Numbered from the stretch's first letter, positions 42,074 to 51,270 are shown. The stretch is DNA of 64,000 bases from Streptomyces sp. Ag109_O5-1 (GCF_003814875.1 NZ_RKQF01000001.1:10478001-10542000); one strand, 5' to 3'. Made by a program: numbers and translations. The notes: generated by a model not told the origin, from the sequence alone.

Positions 42074-43708
42074 TCACGCCTCCTGAGTTGAGTACACTCG
42101 CGCGCCCCCCACGTACGTGTGCGTCACGCGCGCGGCCGCGATGTCCTCCGGGTCTCCGGCGAACGGATCGCGGTCCAGGACCACCAAGTCCGCGAGCGCC
42201 CCGACCGCCACGCGCCCGGTGTCGTCGAGATGGTTCACGTACGCCGATCCCGCCGTGTACGCGGTCATCGCATCCACCAGGCCCAGCCGCTCCTCGGGCA
42301 GGAACACCGGCGCGCCGCCGCCCGGTTCGACCCGGTTCACCGCGACATGGATGCCCTGGATCGGGTCGGGACTGCTCACCGGCCAGTCGCTGCCGGCCGC
42401 GAGCCGCGCCCCGGAGCGCAGCAGCGACCCGAACGGGTACTGCCACCCGGCCCGTTCGGACCCCAGGAAGGGGATCGTCAGCTCGTCCATCTGCGGCTCG
42501 TGCGCGGCCCACAACGCCTGGATGTTCGCGGTGGCGCCGAGCCGGGCGAAGCGCGGTACGTCATCGGGGTGCACGACCTGGAGATGCGCCAGATGGGGCC
42601 GCGTGTCGCTCGGACCGTTCGCGGCCCGTGCCGCCTCGACGGCGTCCAGCGCATCGCGTACGGCCCGGTCGCCCAGCGCGTGGAAATGGCACTGGAAACC
42701 AAGCGCGTCCAACTCGGTCACGTACTGGGGAAGTTGCTTCGGGTCGATGAAGCTCTTGCCGCGATTGGCGGTGGCGCAGCCGCAGTTGTCCAGGTACGGG
42801 TCGAGCAGCGCGGCCGTGCCGTTCTCGGCGACCCCGTCCAGCATCAGCTTCACCGTGCCCGCCCGGAACCGCCCGTGGCTGAACGCGGCGCGTTTCTCGA
42901 CCAGTTCGGGAATCTGCTCGGCGCCGCGCTCCCGGTCCCACCACAGCGCCCCGACCACCCGCGCGGTCAGCGAACCGTCCCGGGCCGCCGCGAGATAGGC
43001 CTCGGCCGGGTTGTCCATGCCGAGGAACTCCCCGACCAGCGCGTCCTGCCAGGCCGTGATGCCGAGCGCGTGCAGATGCCGCTGGGCGTGCAGCAGCGCC
43101 GCGAGCCGGTCCGCCGGGCCGGCCGGCGGCGCGAGCCGGCCGACCAGCTGCATCGCCCCCTCCTGGAGCGTCCCGCTCGGCTCGCCCGAGGCGTTCCGCT
43201 CGATCCGCCCGTCGGCCGGGTCGGGCGTGTCGCGGTCGACCCCGGCCAGCTCCAGGGCCCGGCTGTTGACCCAGGCCCCGTGATGGTCCCGGTTGGGCAG
43301 ATACACCGGACGGTCCGGTACGACGGAGTCGAGCAGTTCCTTCGACGGCGTACCGCCCGCGAACGACTCCATGGACCAGCCCCCGCCCAGCACCCACTCC
43401 CGCTCCGGATGCGCCTCGGCGTAGGCGCGCACGGCGGCCACGGTCTCCTCGGCGGTGCGCAGTCCGGTCAGGTCGCACCGGGCCAACTCCAGCCCGGCCG
43501 GCACCGGATGGACGTGCGCGTCCTGGAACCCGGGCAGCAGCAGCCGCCCCGCGAGGTCGACCACCTCGGTGCGCGGCCCGGCGAACTCCCGCACTTCCTC
43601 GGCGGATCCGACGGCGGTGATGCGCTCACCGGTGACGGCGACGGCACTGGCCGTCCGGCCCTCGGGGGTGAGGACGGGGCCACCGGTGAAGAGCAGATCT
43701 GCGTGCAT
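42074..43708 (-). CDS. YtcJ-like amidohydrolase
   Basis: 544-aa metal-dependent amidohydrolase, cytoplasmic. N-terminal GRLLLPGFQDAHVHP gives the HxH metal site; later FHALGDRAV, HLAHLQVVHPDD, and AAGSDWPVSS with the catalytic Asp; the final strand domain has VGALADLVVLDRDPF. This subgroup (YtcJ/LAF3, exoenzyme-like) acts on unknown N-acyl or cyclic amide substrates. Starts 12 bp after the permease stop, so the permease likely imports its substrate. Confidence 0.92.
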   Translation of the reverse strand: MHADLLFTGGPVLTPEGRTASAVAVTGERITAVGSAEEVREFAGPRTEVVDLAGRLLLPGFQDAHVHPVPAGLELARCDLTGLRTAEETVAAVRAYAEAHPEREWVLGGGWSMESFAGGTPSKELLDSVVPDRPVYLPNRDHHGAWVNSRALELAGVDRDTPDPADGRIERNASGEPSGTLQEGAMQLVGRLAPPAGPADRLAALLHAQRHLHALGITAWQDALVGEFLGMDNPAEAYLAAARDGSLTARVVGALWWDRERGAEQIPELVEKRAAFSHGRFRAGTVKLMLDGVAENGTAALLDPYLDNCGCATANRGKSFIDPKQLPQYVTELDALGFQCHFHALGDRAVRDALDAVEAARAANGPSDTRPHLAHLQVVHPDDVPRFARLGATANIQALWAAHEPQMDELTIPFLGSERAGWQYPFGSLLRSGARLAAGSDWPVSSPDPIQGIHVAVNRVEPGGGAPVFLPEERLGLVDAMTAYTAGSAYVNHLDDTGRVAVGALADLVVLDRDPFAGDPEDIAAARVTHTYVGGARVYSTQEA

Positions 43709-43720
43709 GTTTCTTTTTCC

Positions 43721-45214
43721 CTACTTGGAGGTCGTGAGCAGCTGGGGTGCGTCGGCATCCGTGCCCTCGCCGGTGCGGAAGTACGGCGAGCGGCGCACGT
43801 ACTTCGCCCAGCCGGCGGCGACGAACCCGGACGCGATCATCGCCAGCGGGGTGGTCAGCAGGAACCAGCCGTTGTCCGCGCTGACCTCGAAGTGGTCCGT
43901 CGAGGTGTAGAAGGACCAGCCGAGGTAGCCGCCGAGCCCCAGCAGTGCGAGGGCGCTCAGCGCCGGCAGCACCACGGCCCGTACGCCCTGCCGCCAGTCC
44001 TCGCGCAGCAGCGAACGGAAGCGCGCGGCGGCGGCGAGCGCGGTGAGCGCGTACGACAGGGCGACGACGATGCCGACGGCGTTCACCGTCGCCATGATCA
44101 TGTCGGCGAGCCTGGGGATCACCAGGGCGAGCCCGGCGACCGCCGCGGCCAGCGCCCCGATCAGCAGCGTCCCGGCCGCCGGGGTGCCGTACCGGGCGCT
44201 CACCCTGGACCACACCGGCCCGAGGGTACGGTCCCGGCTCATCGCGAACATGCCACGGGCGGTCGGGATCACGCCGGCCTGGAGCGAGGCCACCGCCGAG
44301 AACATCAGCGCCACCAGCGGCAGCGCGGCCCACGGCTGGGCGGCCAGCCGGTCGCCGAAGAACGCCAGCCCCTCGGCCCCGTGCCCGGCCAGCTCCTTCT
44401 CGGACAGCACCCGCTGGAACGCCACCGAGCCCAGCAGGAACAGCCCCAGCATCGTCACCAGCGTGATCAGCCCGGCCCGGGAGGCGTCCCGGGGGTCGCG
44501 CACCTCCTCGTTCACGCTGAACGCGGCCTCGAAGCCCCAGTAGCAGAACACCGACAGCAGCATTCCCTGCGCCAGTGCCGTCGCCGAGGGAATCGCGAAC
44601 GGGTCGAACCAGCTCAGGCTGAAGGCGTGCGGTCCGGTGACGATGCCGTAGCCGCAGAACCCGAGCAGCACGACGTACTCGAAGACCAGCAGCCCGGTCT
44701 GGAGCCGGGCCGCGGTACGGATGCCGGTCACGGCGGTGAGGGTGACGGCGACCAGGACGACGATGCCGACGGCCGTGGTCTGCGCCGTCGAACCGGGGTC
44801 CAGGGCGAGCCCGCCGACACGGTGCACCCCGGCCTCTCCCGCCAGCTGCAGCATCGCGGACCCGGTGACCGCCGTGGTGTACGCGAGGAAGGCCACCGTC
44901 GCCACGATGTTCACCCAGCCGACCATGAAACCGAGCCACGGGTTGAGCGAACGGCCCACCCACACATATCCGTTGCCCGCGTTCGGCTCCACCCGGTTCA
45001 GCCGCGAGTAGGCACCCGCGATACCGAGGACCGGCAGGAACGCCAGCAGCATGATGGCCGGCAGATGCAGCCCGACCATCCCGGCCGTCACACCGAGACC
45101 GATGCCGATGCTGGTGGTGGCGGCCGTACTGGACGCGGCCACCGCGACGCCGTCCAGGACGGAGAGGGATCTGCGCAACTCCGGTGGGTCTGCTGTGTAG
45201 GGCTGGTCGGTCAT
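43721..45214 (-). CDS. APC-family amino acid/amine permease
   Basis: 497-aa integral membrane protein with about twelve helices. APC signatures: GLHLPAIMLLAFLPVLGIAG, EPNAGNGYVWVGRSLNPWLG, FCYWGFEAAFSVNEEVRDPR (helix 6 and loop), TARGMFAMSRDRTLGPVW. Imports an amino acid, amine or related compound by cation symport. ATG at 45214. First gene of an operon with the amidohydrolase; divergent from a TetR gene 129 bp away that likely controls it. Confidence 0.93.
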   Translation of the reverse strand: MTDQPYTADPPELRRSLSVLDGVAVAASSTAATTSIGIGLGVTAGMVGLHLPAIMLLAFLPVLGIAGAYSRLNRVEPNAGNGYVWVGRSLNPWLGFMVGWVNIVATVAFLAYTTAVTGSAMLQLAGEAGVHRVGGLALDPGSTAQTTAVGIVVLVAVTLTAVTGIRTAARLQTGLLVFEYVVLLGFCGYGIVTGPHAFSLSWFDPFAIPSATALAQGMLLSVFCYWGFEAAFSVNEEVRDPRDASRAGLITLVTMLGLFLLGSVAFQRVLSEKELAGHGAEGLAFFGDRLAAQPWAALPLVALMFSAVASLQAGVIPTARGMFAMSRDRTLGPVWSRVSARYGTPAAGTLLIGALAAAVAGLALVIPRLADMIMATVNAVGIVVALSYALTALAAAARFRSLLREDWRQGVRAVVLPALSALALLGLGGYLGWSFYTSTDHFEVSADNGWFLLTTPLAMIASGFVAAGWAKYVRRSPYFRTGEGTDADAPQLLTTSK

Positions 45215-45343
45215 GGCCGGCACACTCCGCTCGCACCTGGGGGCCGACCCGACCGGCCCCGGTGACCGGCCATGAAACTGCCGGTGCACTTCACAGGTCA
45301 ACAGTGTTGTCATAAGGTGCCGACACATCGCGAGGGAGGCCCC

Positions 45344-46117
45344 ATGAGCGAACGCGTCGTCCCGGCCACCGGCCGGCAGCGCAGGCGCCCCACCAAGCAG
45401 GGCGTGGTCCTCTCCGAGGAACTGATCGTGGAGACCGCGCTCCGGCTGATCGAGGAGCACGGCGCAGACGCCCTCTCCGTGCGCCGCCTCGGCCGCGCCC
45501 TGGGCGCCGACCCCAGCTCCCTCTACCGCTACTTCGAGCACACCGACGACCTGATGCTCGCCATCGCCGACGAGCTGATCGGCCGTACCCTGCGCACCTG
45601 GCGGCCCACCGGCGACTGGCGCGCCGACCTGCGCGACCTGGGCCTGCGCATACACGCCGGCGCCCTCGCCCACCCCAGGGCCGCGGTGCTCAGCGCCCAC
45701 CGGGTGACCGGACGGACACACGAGATCCAGGCGGTCGAGACCATCCTGGGGGTGCTGCGCAGCACCGGTTTCCCCGACGCGGAGGCGGTCCGCGTCTACC
45801 ACGCCTTCATCGACCAGGCCCTCGCGTACGGCGCCCTCGACTCCGCCAATACCGCCCTGCCGAAACCCGCCCGTGAGGCCGAGGCGGACGTGTGGCGGAC
45901 GACCTACGCCCGGCTGCCCGCCGCCACCCACCCGAACATCGCGGCCACCGCCCATCATCTCGTGGCGTCGATGCGGGGAAGTTCCTACCCGGCGGCCCTG
46001 GAACTGCTGCTGACGGCGGCCGGGGCCCGGCTCGCGGAACTCGGCGCCGGGTCACATTCCACGCCGCCTGTCCGTCATCTCCGCGACACCGATCACGAGG
46101 AGGCCGAACGACCATGA
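45344..46117 (+). CDS. TetR-family regulator
   Basis: 257 aa. Arg/Lys-rich lead, helix-turn-helix (ALSVRRLGRALGADPSSLYR) and a TetR_C domain of the type following TetR/AcrR with GALAHPRAAVLSAHR. ATG follows GAGGGAGG. Divergent from the permease-amidohydrolase operon, its probable target; a short repeat CAAC-AGT-GTTG (45299-45309) in the gap is a weak operator candidate. ATGA overlap with the next gene shows coupling. Confidence 0.92.
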   Translation: MSERVVPATGRQRRRPTKQGVVLSEELIVETALRLIEEHGADALSVRRLGRALGADPSSLYRYFEHTDDLMLAIADELIGRTLRTWRPTGDWRADLRDLGLRIHAGALAHPRAAVLSAHRVTGRTHEIQAVETILGVLRSTGFPDAEAVRVYHAFIDQALAYGALDSANTALPKPAREAEADVWRTTYARLPAATHPNIAATAHHLVASMRGSSYPAALELLLTAAGARLAELGAGSHSTPPVRHLRDTDHEEAERP

Positions 46118-46578
46118 CCCGACCGCCCGCACGCAGCGCCGAGCAGCGCAAGAAGGACACCCTGGACCGGCTGGAGCGGGACGAGGACGTCTGGGTGGCC
46201 ACCGCGGGGGAGGAGGGCGGCGCGCCGTACCTGGTGCCGCTGTCCTTCCGGTGGGACGGCTCGACCCTGCTGCTGGCCACCCCGGCCGCGAGCCCCACCG
46301 GCCGCAATCTCGTGGCGACCGGCACCGCCCGGCTGGCTGTCGGGCCGACCCGGGACGTGGTCATGATCGAGGGAGAGGTCCGTGCGGTGACCCCGGAGGA
46401 ACTGCCCGTCGAGGAGGGCGACCGGTTCGCCGCCAGGTGCGGCTTCGATCCGCGCCGACTCGCCACCCGTTACCTGTACTTCAAGGTCACCCCGAGGCGG
46501 GTCCAGGCCTGGCGGGAGGCCGACGAGATTGCGGGGCGCGAGCTGATGGGCGACGGGAAGTGGCTGGTGGCCGACTGA
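46114..46578 (+). CDS. PPOX-class split-barrel flavin/F420 enzyme
   Basis: 154-aa pyridoxamine-phosphate-oxidase-like protein: LERDEDVWVATAGEEGGAPY, LVPLSFRWDGSTLLLATP, NLVATGTARLAVGPTRDVVM. Such proteins bind FMN or F420 and reduce small substrates. Shares ATGA with the TetR gene, so co-expressed with it. Conserved F420 residues cannot be judged by eye. Confidence 0.88.
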   Translation: MTRPPARSAEQRKKDTLDRLERDEDVWVATAGEEGGAPYLVPLSFRWDGSTLLLATPAASPTGRNLVATGTARLAVGPTRDVVMIEGEVRAVTPEELPVEEGDRFAARCGFDPRRLATRYLYFKVTPRRVQAWREADEIAGRELMGDGKWLVAD

Positions 46579-46624
46579 ATCCCGTGATCGGGGACGGACG
46601 CACCGTGCGGACCTGGACGAGGCG

Positions 46625-46762
46625 GAGCACCGGGTGGCCGGCCTCGGCGGGCTGAGGGTCGAGGCGCGGGGTCCGGCCGGGCCGTACGAGGAGCGCCGGG
46701 TGGTCGGCCTCGGCGGGTTGAGGGTCGGGGCGCGGGGTCCGGCCGGGCCGTAGGAGGAGCGC
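46625..46762. repeat. 66-bp direct repeat, two copies plus partial third
   Basis: Copy 1 at 46625-46690 and copy 2 at 46691-46756 are adjacent and differ at only a handful of positions; a third copy begins GAGCGC at 46757 and stops. Located between two genes facing each other. The 66-bp length keeps codon phase, giving a 22-residue repeat in translation, though no gene is evident. Confidence 0.9.
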
Positions 46763-46790
46763 GGTTGCGCCGGCCCGGCCGGAGACTCCT

Positions 46791-47132
46791 TCACGCTGCG
46801 TCCGACCCCGCCGACGGCGGGCCGACCCGGTCCCGGCCGCCCTTCCGGGCCGTCGGCCACACTCCGGTGGAACGCTCTATGGCCGTGGCGCCGGTGCGGT
46901 CCACGGCGCTGCGCGCCACCGCGAAGACGGCGCCCTGGAGGGCCGCGCCGAGCAGCACCTCGCCCCAGCCGCGGTTGCGGTCCAGGGCGTCCGGCGCGTC
47001 CTCCTCGCCGCGCAGCGCCATCCAGGTCCGGCGGAAGACCAGCGCGCCCAGCGCCCCGCCGGCCCAGCTCAGCACGAGGCCGAGGGGCGCGTAGACGAGG
47101 GGGAGCTTCAGTTTCTTCCTGCTCTTGGCCAT
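46791..47132 (-). CDS. DUF4235 membrane protein
   Basis: 113 aa. Basic start MAKSRKKLKLPLVYAP, then glycine-rich hydrophobic helices (LGLVLSWAGGALGALVFRRTW and GWGEVLLGAALQGAVFAVARS), the DUF4235 layout. ATG at 47132. Function unknown; probably a small inner membrane protein. Downstream of the GST-type gene on the same strand, 16 bp apart. Confidence 0.88.
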   Translation of the reverse strand: MAKSRKKLKLPLVYAPLGLVLSWAGGALGALVFRRTWMALRGEEDAPDALDRNRGWGEVLLGAALQGAVFAVARSAVDRTGATAIERSTGVWPTARKGGRDRVGPPSAGSDAA

Positions 47133-47148
47133 GCCTGCCTCCGCGTGG

Positions 47149-48162
47149 TCAGGGCCGCCCCGTGACCGGCACCTCCTCGCCCGCCGGCACCGGGCCGGGC
47201 GGTGTCCCCTCCCCGAAGGGCCGGCCGCCCAGCTCCTCGCGGTGATGGGGCGTCAGCCACCCGGCGAGGTCCGGGCCGAGGGGCACGACGGCGGTGGGGT
47301 TGATCCCGGTGTGGACCTGGTAGTAGTGCCGCTTGATGTGGTCGAAGTCGACGGTGTCACCGAATCCCGGCGTCTGGTAGAGGTCCCTCGCGTACGCCCA
47401 CAGCACCGGGTTCTCGGTGAGCTTCCAGCGGTTGCACTTGAAGTGGCCGTGGTAGACGGCGTCGAACCGGACCAGCGTGGTGAACAGCCGGATGTCGGCC
47501 TCGGTGATCGTGTCCCCGACCAGATAGCGTTGCCCGGCCAGCCGTTCGGCGAGCAGGCCGAGCCGCCGGAACACCGCCGTGCACGCCTCCTCGTAGTCCT
47601 GCTGCCCGGGCGCGAAACCGGCCCGGTAGACACCGTTGTTGACGTCCGAGTAGACCTCCGCCATCACCGTGTCGATCTCGTCCCGCCGGCCGGCCGGATA
47701 CAACTCGGGCGCTCCCTCCCGGTGCAGTGCCGTCCACTCGGTGGCCAGGTCCAGGGTCAGTTGCTGGTAGTCGTTGGTGACCAGCTGCCCGCTCGGCACG
47801 TCCACGACCGCGGGCACGCTCACCCCGCCCGGGTAGCCGGTCTCCCGCCGGTCGTAGGCCTCGCCGAGGAACCGGATGCCGAGCACCGGGTCCCGGCCGC
47901 CCGGGTCCAGGGTGAAGCGCCAGCTGCGGTCGTCCTGGATCGGGTCGGCGACGGCCAGGGAGAGGGCGTTCTCCAGGCCGAGCAGCCTTCGTGAGATCAC
48001 CGCCCGGCTCGCCCACGGACAGGCACGGCTGACCACCAGCCGGTAGCGCCCGGCCGCCACCGGCCAGCCGTCCCGTCCGTCCGCCGTGATCCGGTCCGCG
48101 AAATGACTGGGGGACCGGGAGAACGCCTTGTGCCCCAACGAGGCGTTGCCGCCACCGCTCAT
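47149..48162 (-). CDS. Glutathionyl-hydroquinone reductase-like (YqjG/ECM4) protein
   Basis: 337-aa Xi-class GST. Thioredoxin-like half with active-site CPW (ACPWASRAV) and RFLGEAYD; GST C-terminal half with YSDVNNGVYRAGFAPGQQDYEE, LVGDTITEADIRLFTTLVRFDAVYHGHFKCN. These reduce glutathionyl-hydroquinones; actinomycetes use mycothiol instead of glutathione, so the substrate here may be a mycothiol conjugate or glutathione-independent. ATG at 48162. Confidence 0.92.
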   Translation of the reverse strand: MSGGGNASLGHKAFSRSPSHFADRITADGRDGWPVAAGRYRLVVSRACPWASRAVISRRLLGLENALSLAVADPIQDDRSWRFTLDPGGRDPVLGIRFLGEAYDRRETGYPGGVSVPAVVDVPSGQLVTNDYQQLTLDLATEWTALHREGAPELYPAGRRDEIDTVMAEVYSDVNNGVYRAGFAPGQQDYEEACTAVFRRLGLLAERLAGQRYLVGDTITEADIRLFTTLVRFDAVYHGHFKCNRWKLTENPVLWAYARDLYQTPGFGDTVDFDHIKRHYYQVHTGINPTAVVPLGPDLAGWLTPHHREELGGRPFGEGTPPGPVPAGEEVPVTGRP

Positions 48163-48197
48163 GGTTCCTCCTTGCCGAGGGGACGTCGCCCCGACGA

Positions 48198-48229
48198 CCG
48201 GCCCTCATGCACCGGTCCATGAGGGCCGG
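48198..48229. promoter_or_regulatory. 12-bp-arm inverted repeat between GST-like and CDF genes
   Basis: CCGGCCCTCATG (48198-48209), loop CACCGGTC, CATGAGGGCCGG (48218-48229): perfect arms. Sits 36 bp upstream of the GST-like start and about 90 bp before the CDF start. ATGCACCGG recurs at 48239-48247. Either a divergent operator or hairpin. Confidence 0.55.
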
Positions 48230-48318
48230 TACGCGCCGATGCACCGGGTTCCCCCGATGTTCCCCGATTTGCGCCGACCGTACGGTGTGATCGGCGCGCG
48301 TCGGGGCAGTCGGCGGGC

Positions 48319-49287
48319 GTGAGCGGGACCGAATCGGAGAAGCGGCCGGAGGCCGACCGCAGGACACGCGTGACCGTGCTCGTGGCGCTCGCCGCCAATC
48401 TGGTGATCGCCGTCGCCAAGGCCGTCGGCGGGGTCGTGGCCGGCTCGCCCGCGCTGCTGTCGGAGGCCGCGCACTCGGTCGCCGACAGTTTCAACGAGGT
48501 GTTCCTGCTCGCCGCCCTGCGCCGCAGCCGGCGCCCGCCCGACGAACGGCACCCCTTCGGCTACGGCAAGGAACGCTTCTTCTGGGCGCTGCTCGCGGCC
48601 GTCGGGATCTTCGTCATGGGCGGCTGCTTCTCCGTCTTCCAGGGCATCGAGGCGCTGCGCAACGGCGCCGAGGAGAAGTTCAGCGGCTATGTGGCCGGTC
48701 TGATCGTCCTGGGCGTCGCCCTCTGCGCGGAGGGCATCTCCCTGATCCGGGCCCTGCACCAGGTGCGCCGGGAGCAGCGGGGGCTGCGGGATCCGGCGCT
48801 GCGCACGGTCGTCGCCGAGGACGGCACCGCGGTGCTCGGCGTGCTCCTGGCGATCGCCGGCATGGCCCTGCACATGATCACCGGCCAGGTCGCCTGGGAG
48901 GCGTCCGCCTCGCTGGCGATCGGCGCGCTGCTGGTGTTCGTCGCCTACCGGCTCGGGGCCGACGCCCGCGACCAGCTGATCGGGGAGGCCGCCGATCCCG
49001 AGCTGAGCCGCAGGATGCGGGCGCAGCTGGCGGCGGAATCCGAGATCGACAGCGTGGAAGCGCTGCTCACGATGCGGACCGGCCTGGAGTCGACCCTGGT
49101 CGCGGCCCGGGTCGATCTGGTGCCCGGCCTGGACAGCGAACGGGTCGAGGAGGTCCTGGTGCGCATCAAGCGGTCCCTGGCCCGGACGTTCTCCGAGGCC
49201 GACCAGATCTTCCTTGACGTCACCGACCGCTCCGCGCACGAGACAGCGGAAAGCCCCGCCGCGACGGGGGAACGCGGCGGGGCCTGA
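48319..49287 (+). CDS. Cation diffusion facilitator (CDF) metal efflux protein
   Basis: 322 aa. Six membrane helices with metal-site residues AAHSVADSFNEV (His, Asp) and ERHPFGYGKERFFWAL, then VVAEDGTAVLGVLLAIAGM; C-terminal cytoplasmic domain (ARVDLVPGLDSERVEEVLVR). Exports Zn2+, Fe2+, Co2+ or Mn2+ in exchange for protons. The second site carries Glu-Asp (AEDGTA) rather than the common HxxxD, so selectivity is open. GTG start at 48319. No metal regulator adjacent. Confidence 0.92.
   Translation: MSGTESEKRPEADRRTRVTVLVALAANLVIAVAKAVGGVVAGSPALLSEAAHSVADSFNEVFLLAALRRSRRPPDERHPFGYGKERFFWALLAAVGIFVMGGCFSVFQGIEALRNGAEEKFSGYVAGLIVLGVALCAEGISLIRALHQVRREQRGLRDPALRTVVAEDGTAVLGVLLAIAGMALHMITGQVAWEASASLAIGALLVFVAYRLGADARDQLIGEAADPELSRRMRAQLAAESEIDSVEALLTMRTGLESTLVAARVDLVPGLDSERVEEVLVRIKRSLARTFSEADQIFLDVTDRSAHETAESPAATGERGGA
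49253..49283 (+). terminator. Terminator overlapping the end of the CDF gene
   Basis: GCCCCGCCGCG (49253-49263), 9-nt loop, CGCGGCGGGGC (49273-49283): 11-bp perfect stem within the last codons; the TGA follows at 49285-49287. Confidence 0.6.
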
Positions 49288-49382
49288 CCTTCGACTGCCC
49301 GGCCCGGACCCGGCTCATGCCTGCCGGAAACAGATTTTTCTAAATTCCGACGGTTCCAGGCCGGAAAGGATTCCCGGAACCG

Positions 49383-49832
49383 TCAGTTCCCCCCGACCGG
49401 CTCCAGCACGAACACCGGGATCTCCCGGGACGTCTTCTTCTGGTAGTCGGCGTACGGCGGGTACGCGGCGACCGCGCGCTCCCACCACTGCTCCTTCTCC
49501 GCACCGGTGACCTCACGGGCTGTCATGTCCCGCTTGACCGCCCCGTCCTGGAGCTCGACAAGCGGCTCCGACTTGACGTTGAAGTACCAGACCGGATGTT
49601 TGGGCGCACCGCCCTGCGAGGCGACCACCGCGTACTTCCCGTCGTGCTCCACCCGCATCAGGGGCGTCTTGCGGATCTTCCCGCTCTTCACCCCCAGGGT
49701 GGTCAGCAGGATGACCGGCATCCCGGTGTCCATCAGGGTCGTGCCCTTCGTCCCGCCCGAGCTCTCGTACAACTCGACCTGTTCGCGCACCCAGGCGGTC
49801 GGGCTGGGCTCGTACTCGCCCTCAAGAGGCAT
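49383..49832 (-). CDS. F420/deazaflavin-dependent nitroreductase-family protein
   Basis: 149-aa Ddn-like split-barrel. Pattern: VILLTTLGVKSGKIRKTPLM, VVASQGGAPKHPVWYFNVKS, PYADYQKKTSREIPVFVLEP. Mycobacterial Ddn uses F420H2 to reduce quinones and nitroimidazoles. ATG at 49832 after GAGGGGACGGACCTC; an upstream in-frame ATG at 49880 adds 16 non-conserved residues. Confidence 0.9.
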   Translation of the reverse strand: MPLEGEYEPSPTAWVREQVELYESSGGTKGTTLMDTGMPVILLTTLGVKSGKIRKTPLMRVEHDGKYAVVASQGGAPKHPVWYFNVKSEPLVELQDGAVKRDMTAREVTGAEKEQWWERAVAAYPPYADYQKKTSREIPVFVLEPVGGN

Positions 49833-50005
49833 GAGGTCCGTCCCCTCGTCGCTGCCAAGACTGACGCCACGATTCAACACCCGGTGCGGCCCGGATCATC
49901 CACGCGACACCGAACCCCTTACCCCACACGTAATCGCCTACCCCGCGCGTTCCGGGCATGGTCGTACGCGCACCGCATCCGGCCGACATACAAGGCAGGT
50001 CACCC

Positions 50006-50425
50006 ATGTCCCGCACCCGCGCCGTCGTCGAGGAACTGCTCCGCCGCATCGGCGCGGGCGACCCCGGGCCGATCGCCGAGCTGTACGCCGAGGACCTCGA
50101 CTGGCGGCTGAACTGGCCCGAGGACGAGCACGACCGTCCCGCCACCCCGTGGATCACCCACCGTACGGGCCGCGCCGGCGCCGCCGCCCACTTCCGGGAC
50201 CTCGCCGCACACCACGTGCCCGGACAGGCGGACACCCGGATCGAGCGCGTCCTCGTCGATGGCCTCGACGCGGTCGTGCTCGGCGAGATCCGGCAGACCG
50301 CGAAGCCCACCGGGCGTCCCTATCGAGCCAGGTTCGCCTTGCACCTCACCGTCCGGGACGGTCTGGTCGTCCGGCACCACGTGTACGAGGACAGCCTCGC
50401 CGTCGCCCGGGCCTTCGCGTCCTGA
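50006..50425 (+). CDS. SnoaL-like NTF2-fold protein
   Basis: 139 aa. Cone-shaped NTF2/SnoaL pattern: EELLRRIGAGDPGPIAELYA, DLDWRLNWPEDEH, LAAHHVPGQADTRIERVLVD, ALHLTVRDGLVVRHHVYEDS. Such proteins bind small molecules or catalyse isomerisations. ATG at 50006 is chosen over 49958, which would add a basic tail. Ends with a short duplicated stretch of 13-14 bp (GCGTCCTGACGTC) after the stop. Confidence 0.85.
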   Translation: MSRTRAVVEELLRRIGAGDPGPIAELYAEDLDWRLNWPEDEHDRPATPWITHRTGRAGAAAHFRDLAAHHVPGQADTRIERVLVDGLDAVVLGEIRQTAKPTGRPYRARFALHLTVRDGLVVRHHVYEDSLAVARAFAS

Positions 50426-50454
50426 CGTCCTTCGCGTCCTGACGTCTTCGGCCG

Positions 50455-51087
50455 TCAGCCCGGCGACAGCGCCATGCGGGCCGCGAGTCCCAGCATCACG
50501 CAGCTCGACAGCAGCGCCGTGACCAGGCGCCCCCGGTGGCCGGTCAGGCCCCGGCCGAGGAGCGCCCCGCCGCCCGCCAGCAGCAGCTGCCAGCTCGCGG
50601 ACGCGGCGAAGGCCGCCAGCACGAAGACACCCTGCTCCAGCGGCCGTACCGCCGTGCCCGCCCGGGTGCCGACCACCAGGGCCGCGAAGTAGATGACCGT
50701 GGTGGGGTTGAGCAGCGTGATGCCGAGGAGGCCGAGATACGCCCGTGCGGGGCCGGGTATCGGCCGCTCGGCCCGGACCGCCAGCCGCCGCTCCCGGAAC
50801 TGGCGCAGCGCGACCGCCGCACCCCGCACGGCGAGCGCGACCAGAACCGCGGCCGAGGCCCAGCGCAGCGGCCCCAGAACCGGCTGCAGCGCCGCCGCCA
50901 GCGCGGCGCCGCCGACCATGGCGAGCAGGGCGTAGAGACCGTCCGCGCTCGCGACGCCGAGGGCGGCGCAGGCGCCGGTCCGCAGGGACGTACGAGCCGT
51001 GAGAGACACTAGATATGTGCCGACCGCGCCGACCGGGACGGCGATGCCGTACCCGGCGAGCAGGCCGGCGACGAGCGCGGCCGTCAC
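50455..51087 (-). CDS. LysE/RhtB-family amino acid exporter
   Basis: 210-aa membrane protein with about six helices: AGLLAGYGIAVPVGAVGTYLV (with the LysE-type GxAxPxG motif), ADGLYALLAMVGGAALAAAL, LLGITLLNPTTVIYFAALVV. Exports amino acids or metabolites. ATG at 51087. Third helix pair motif NPxTxxYF is typical. Confidence 0.92.
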   Translation of the reverse strand: MTAALVAGLLAGYGIAVPVGAVGTYLVSLTARTSLRTGACAALGVASADGLYALLAMVGGAALAAALQPVLGPLRWASAAVLVALAVRGAAVALRQFRERRLAVRAERPIPGPARAYLGLLGITLLNPTTVIYFAALVVGTRAGTAVRPLEQGVFVLAAFAASASWQLLLAGGGALLGRGLTGHRGRLVTALLSSCVMLGLAARMALSPG

Positions 51088-51270
51088 CGGCGTGCGGGCT
51101 CGGGCCTCCAGGAGCGCCCCGGCTGCTGCTGGCCCCGCACCGGACGGACGGTCGCGGAGGTCAGCGTCGCACAGGCGTGAGGAGTCGTCATGGGCAGATC
51201 CTCCGGCCCGCCTCGCCGCCCCGGCAAGCGAATTTCGGCGTGGAAACGTCCCCCGACCGCATGCCGTTCG

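Noticed and set aside
42119..45265. 1048-codon plus-strand open frame
   Set aside because: Runs antisense across the amidohydrolase and permease genes; Arg/Pro/His/Gly-rich translation with no domain. A typical GC-rich shadow.
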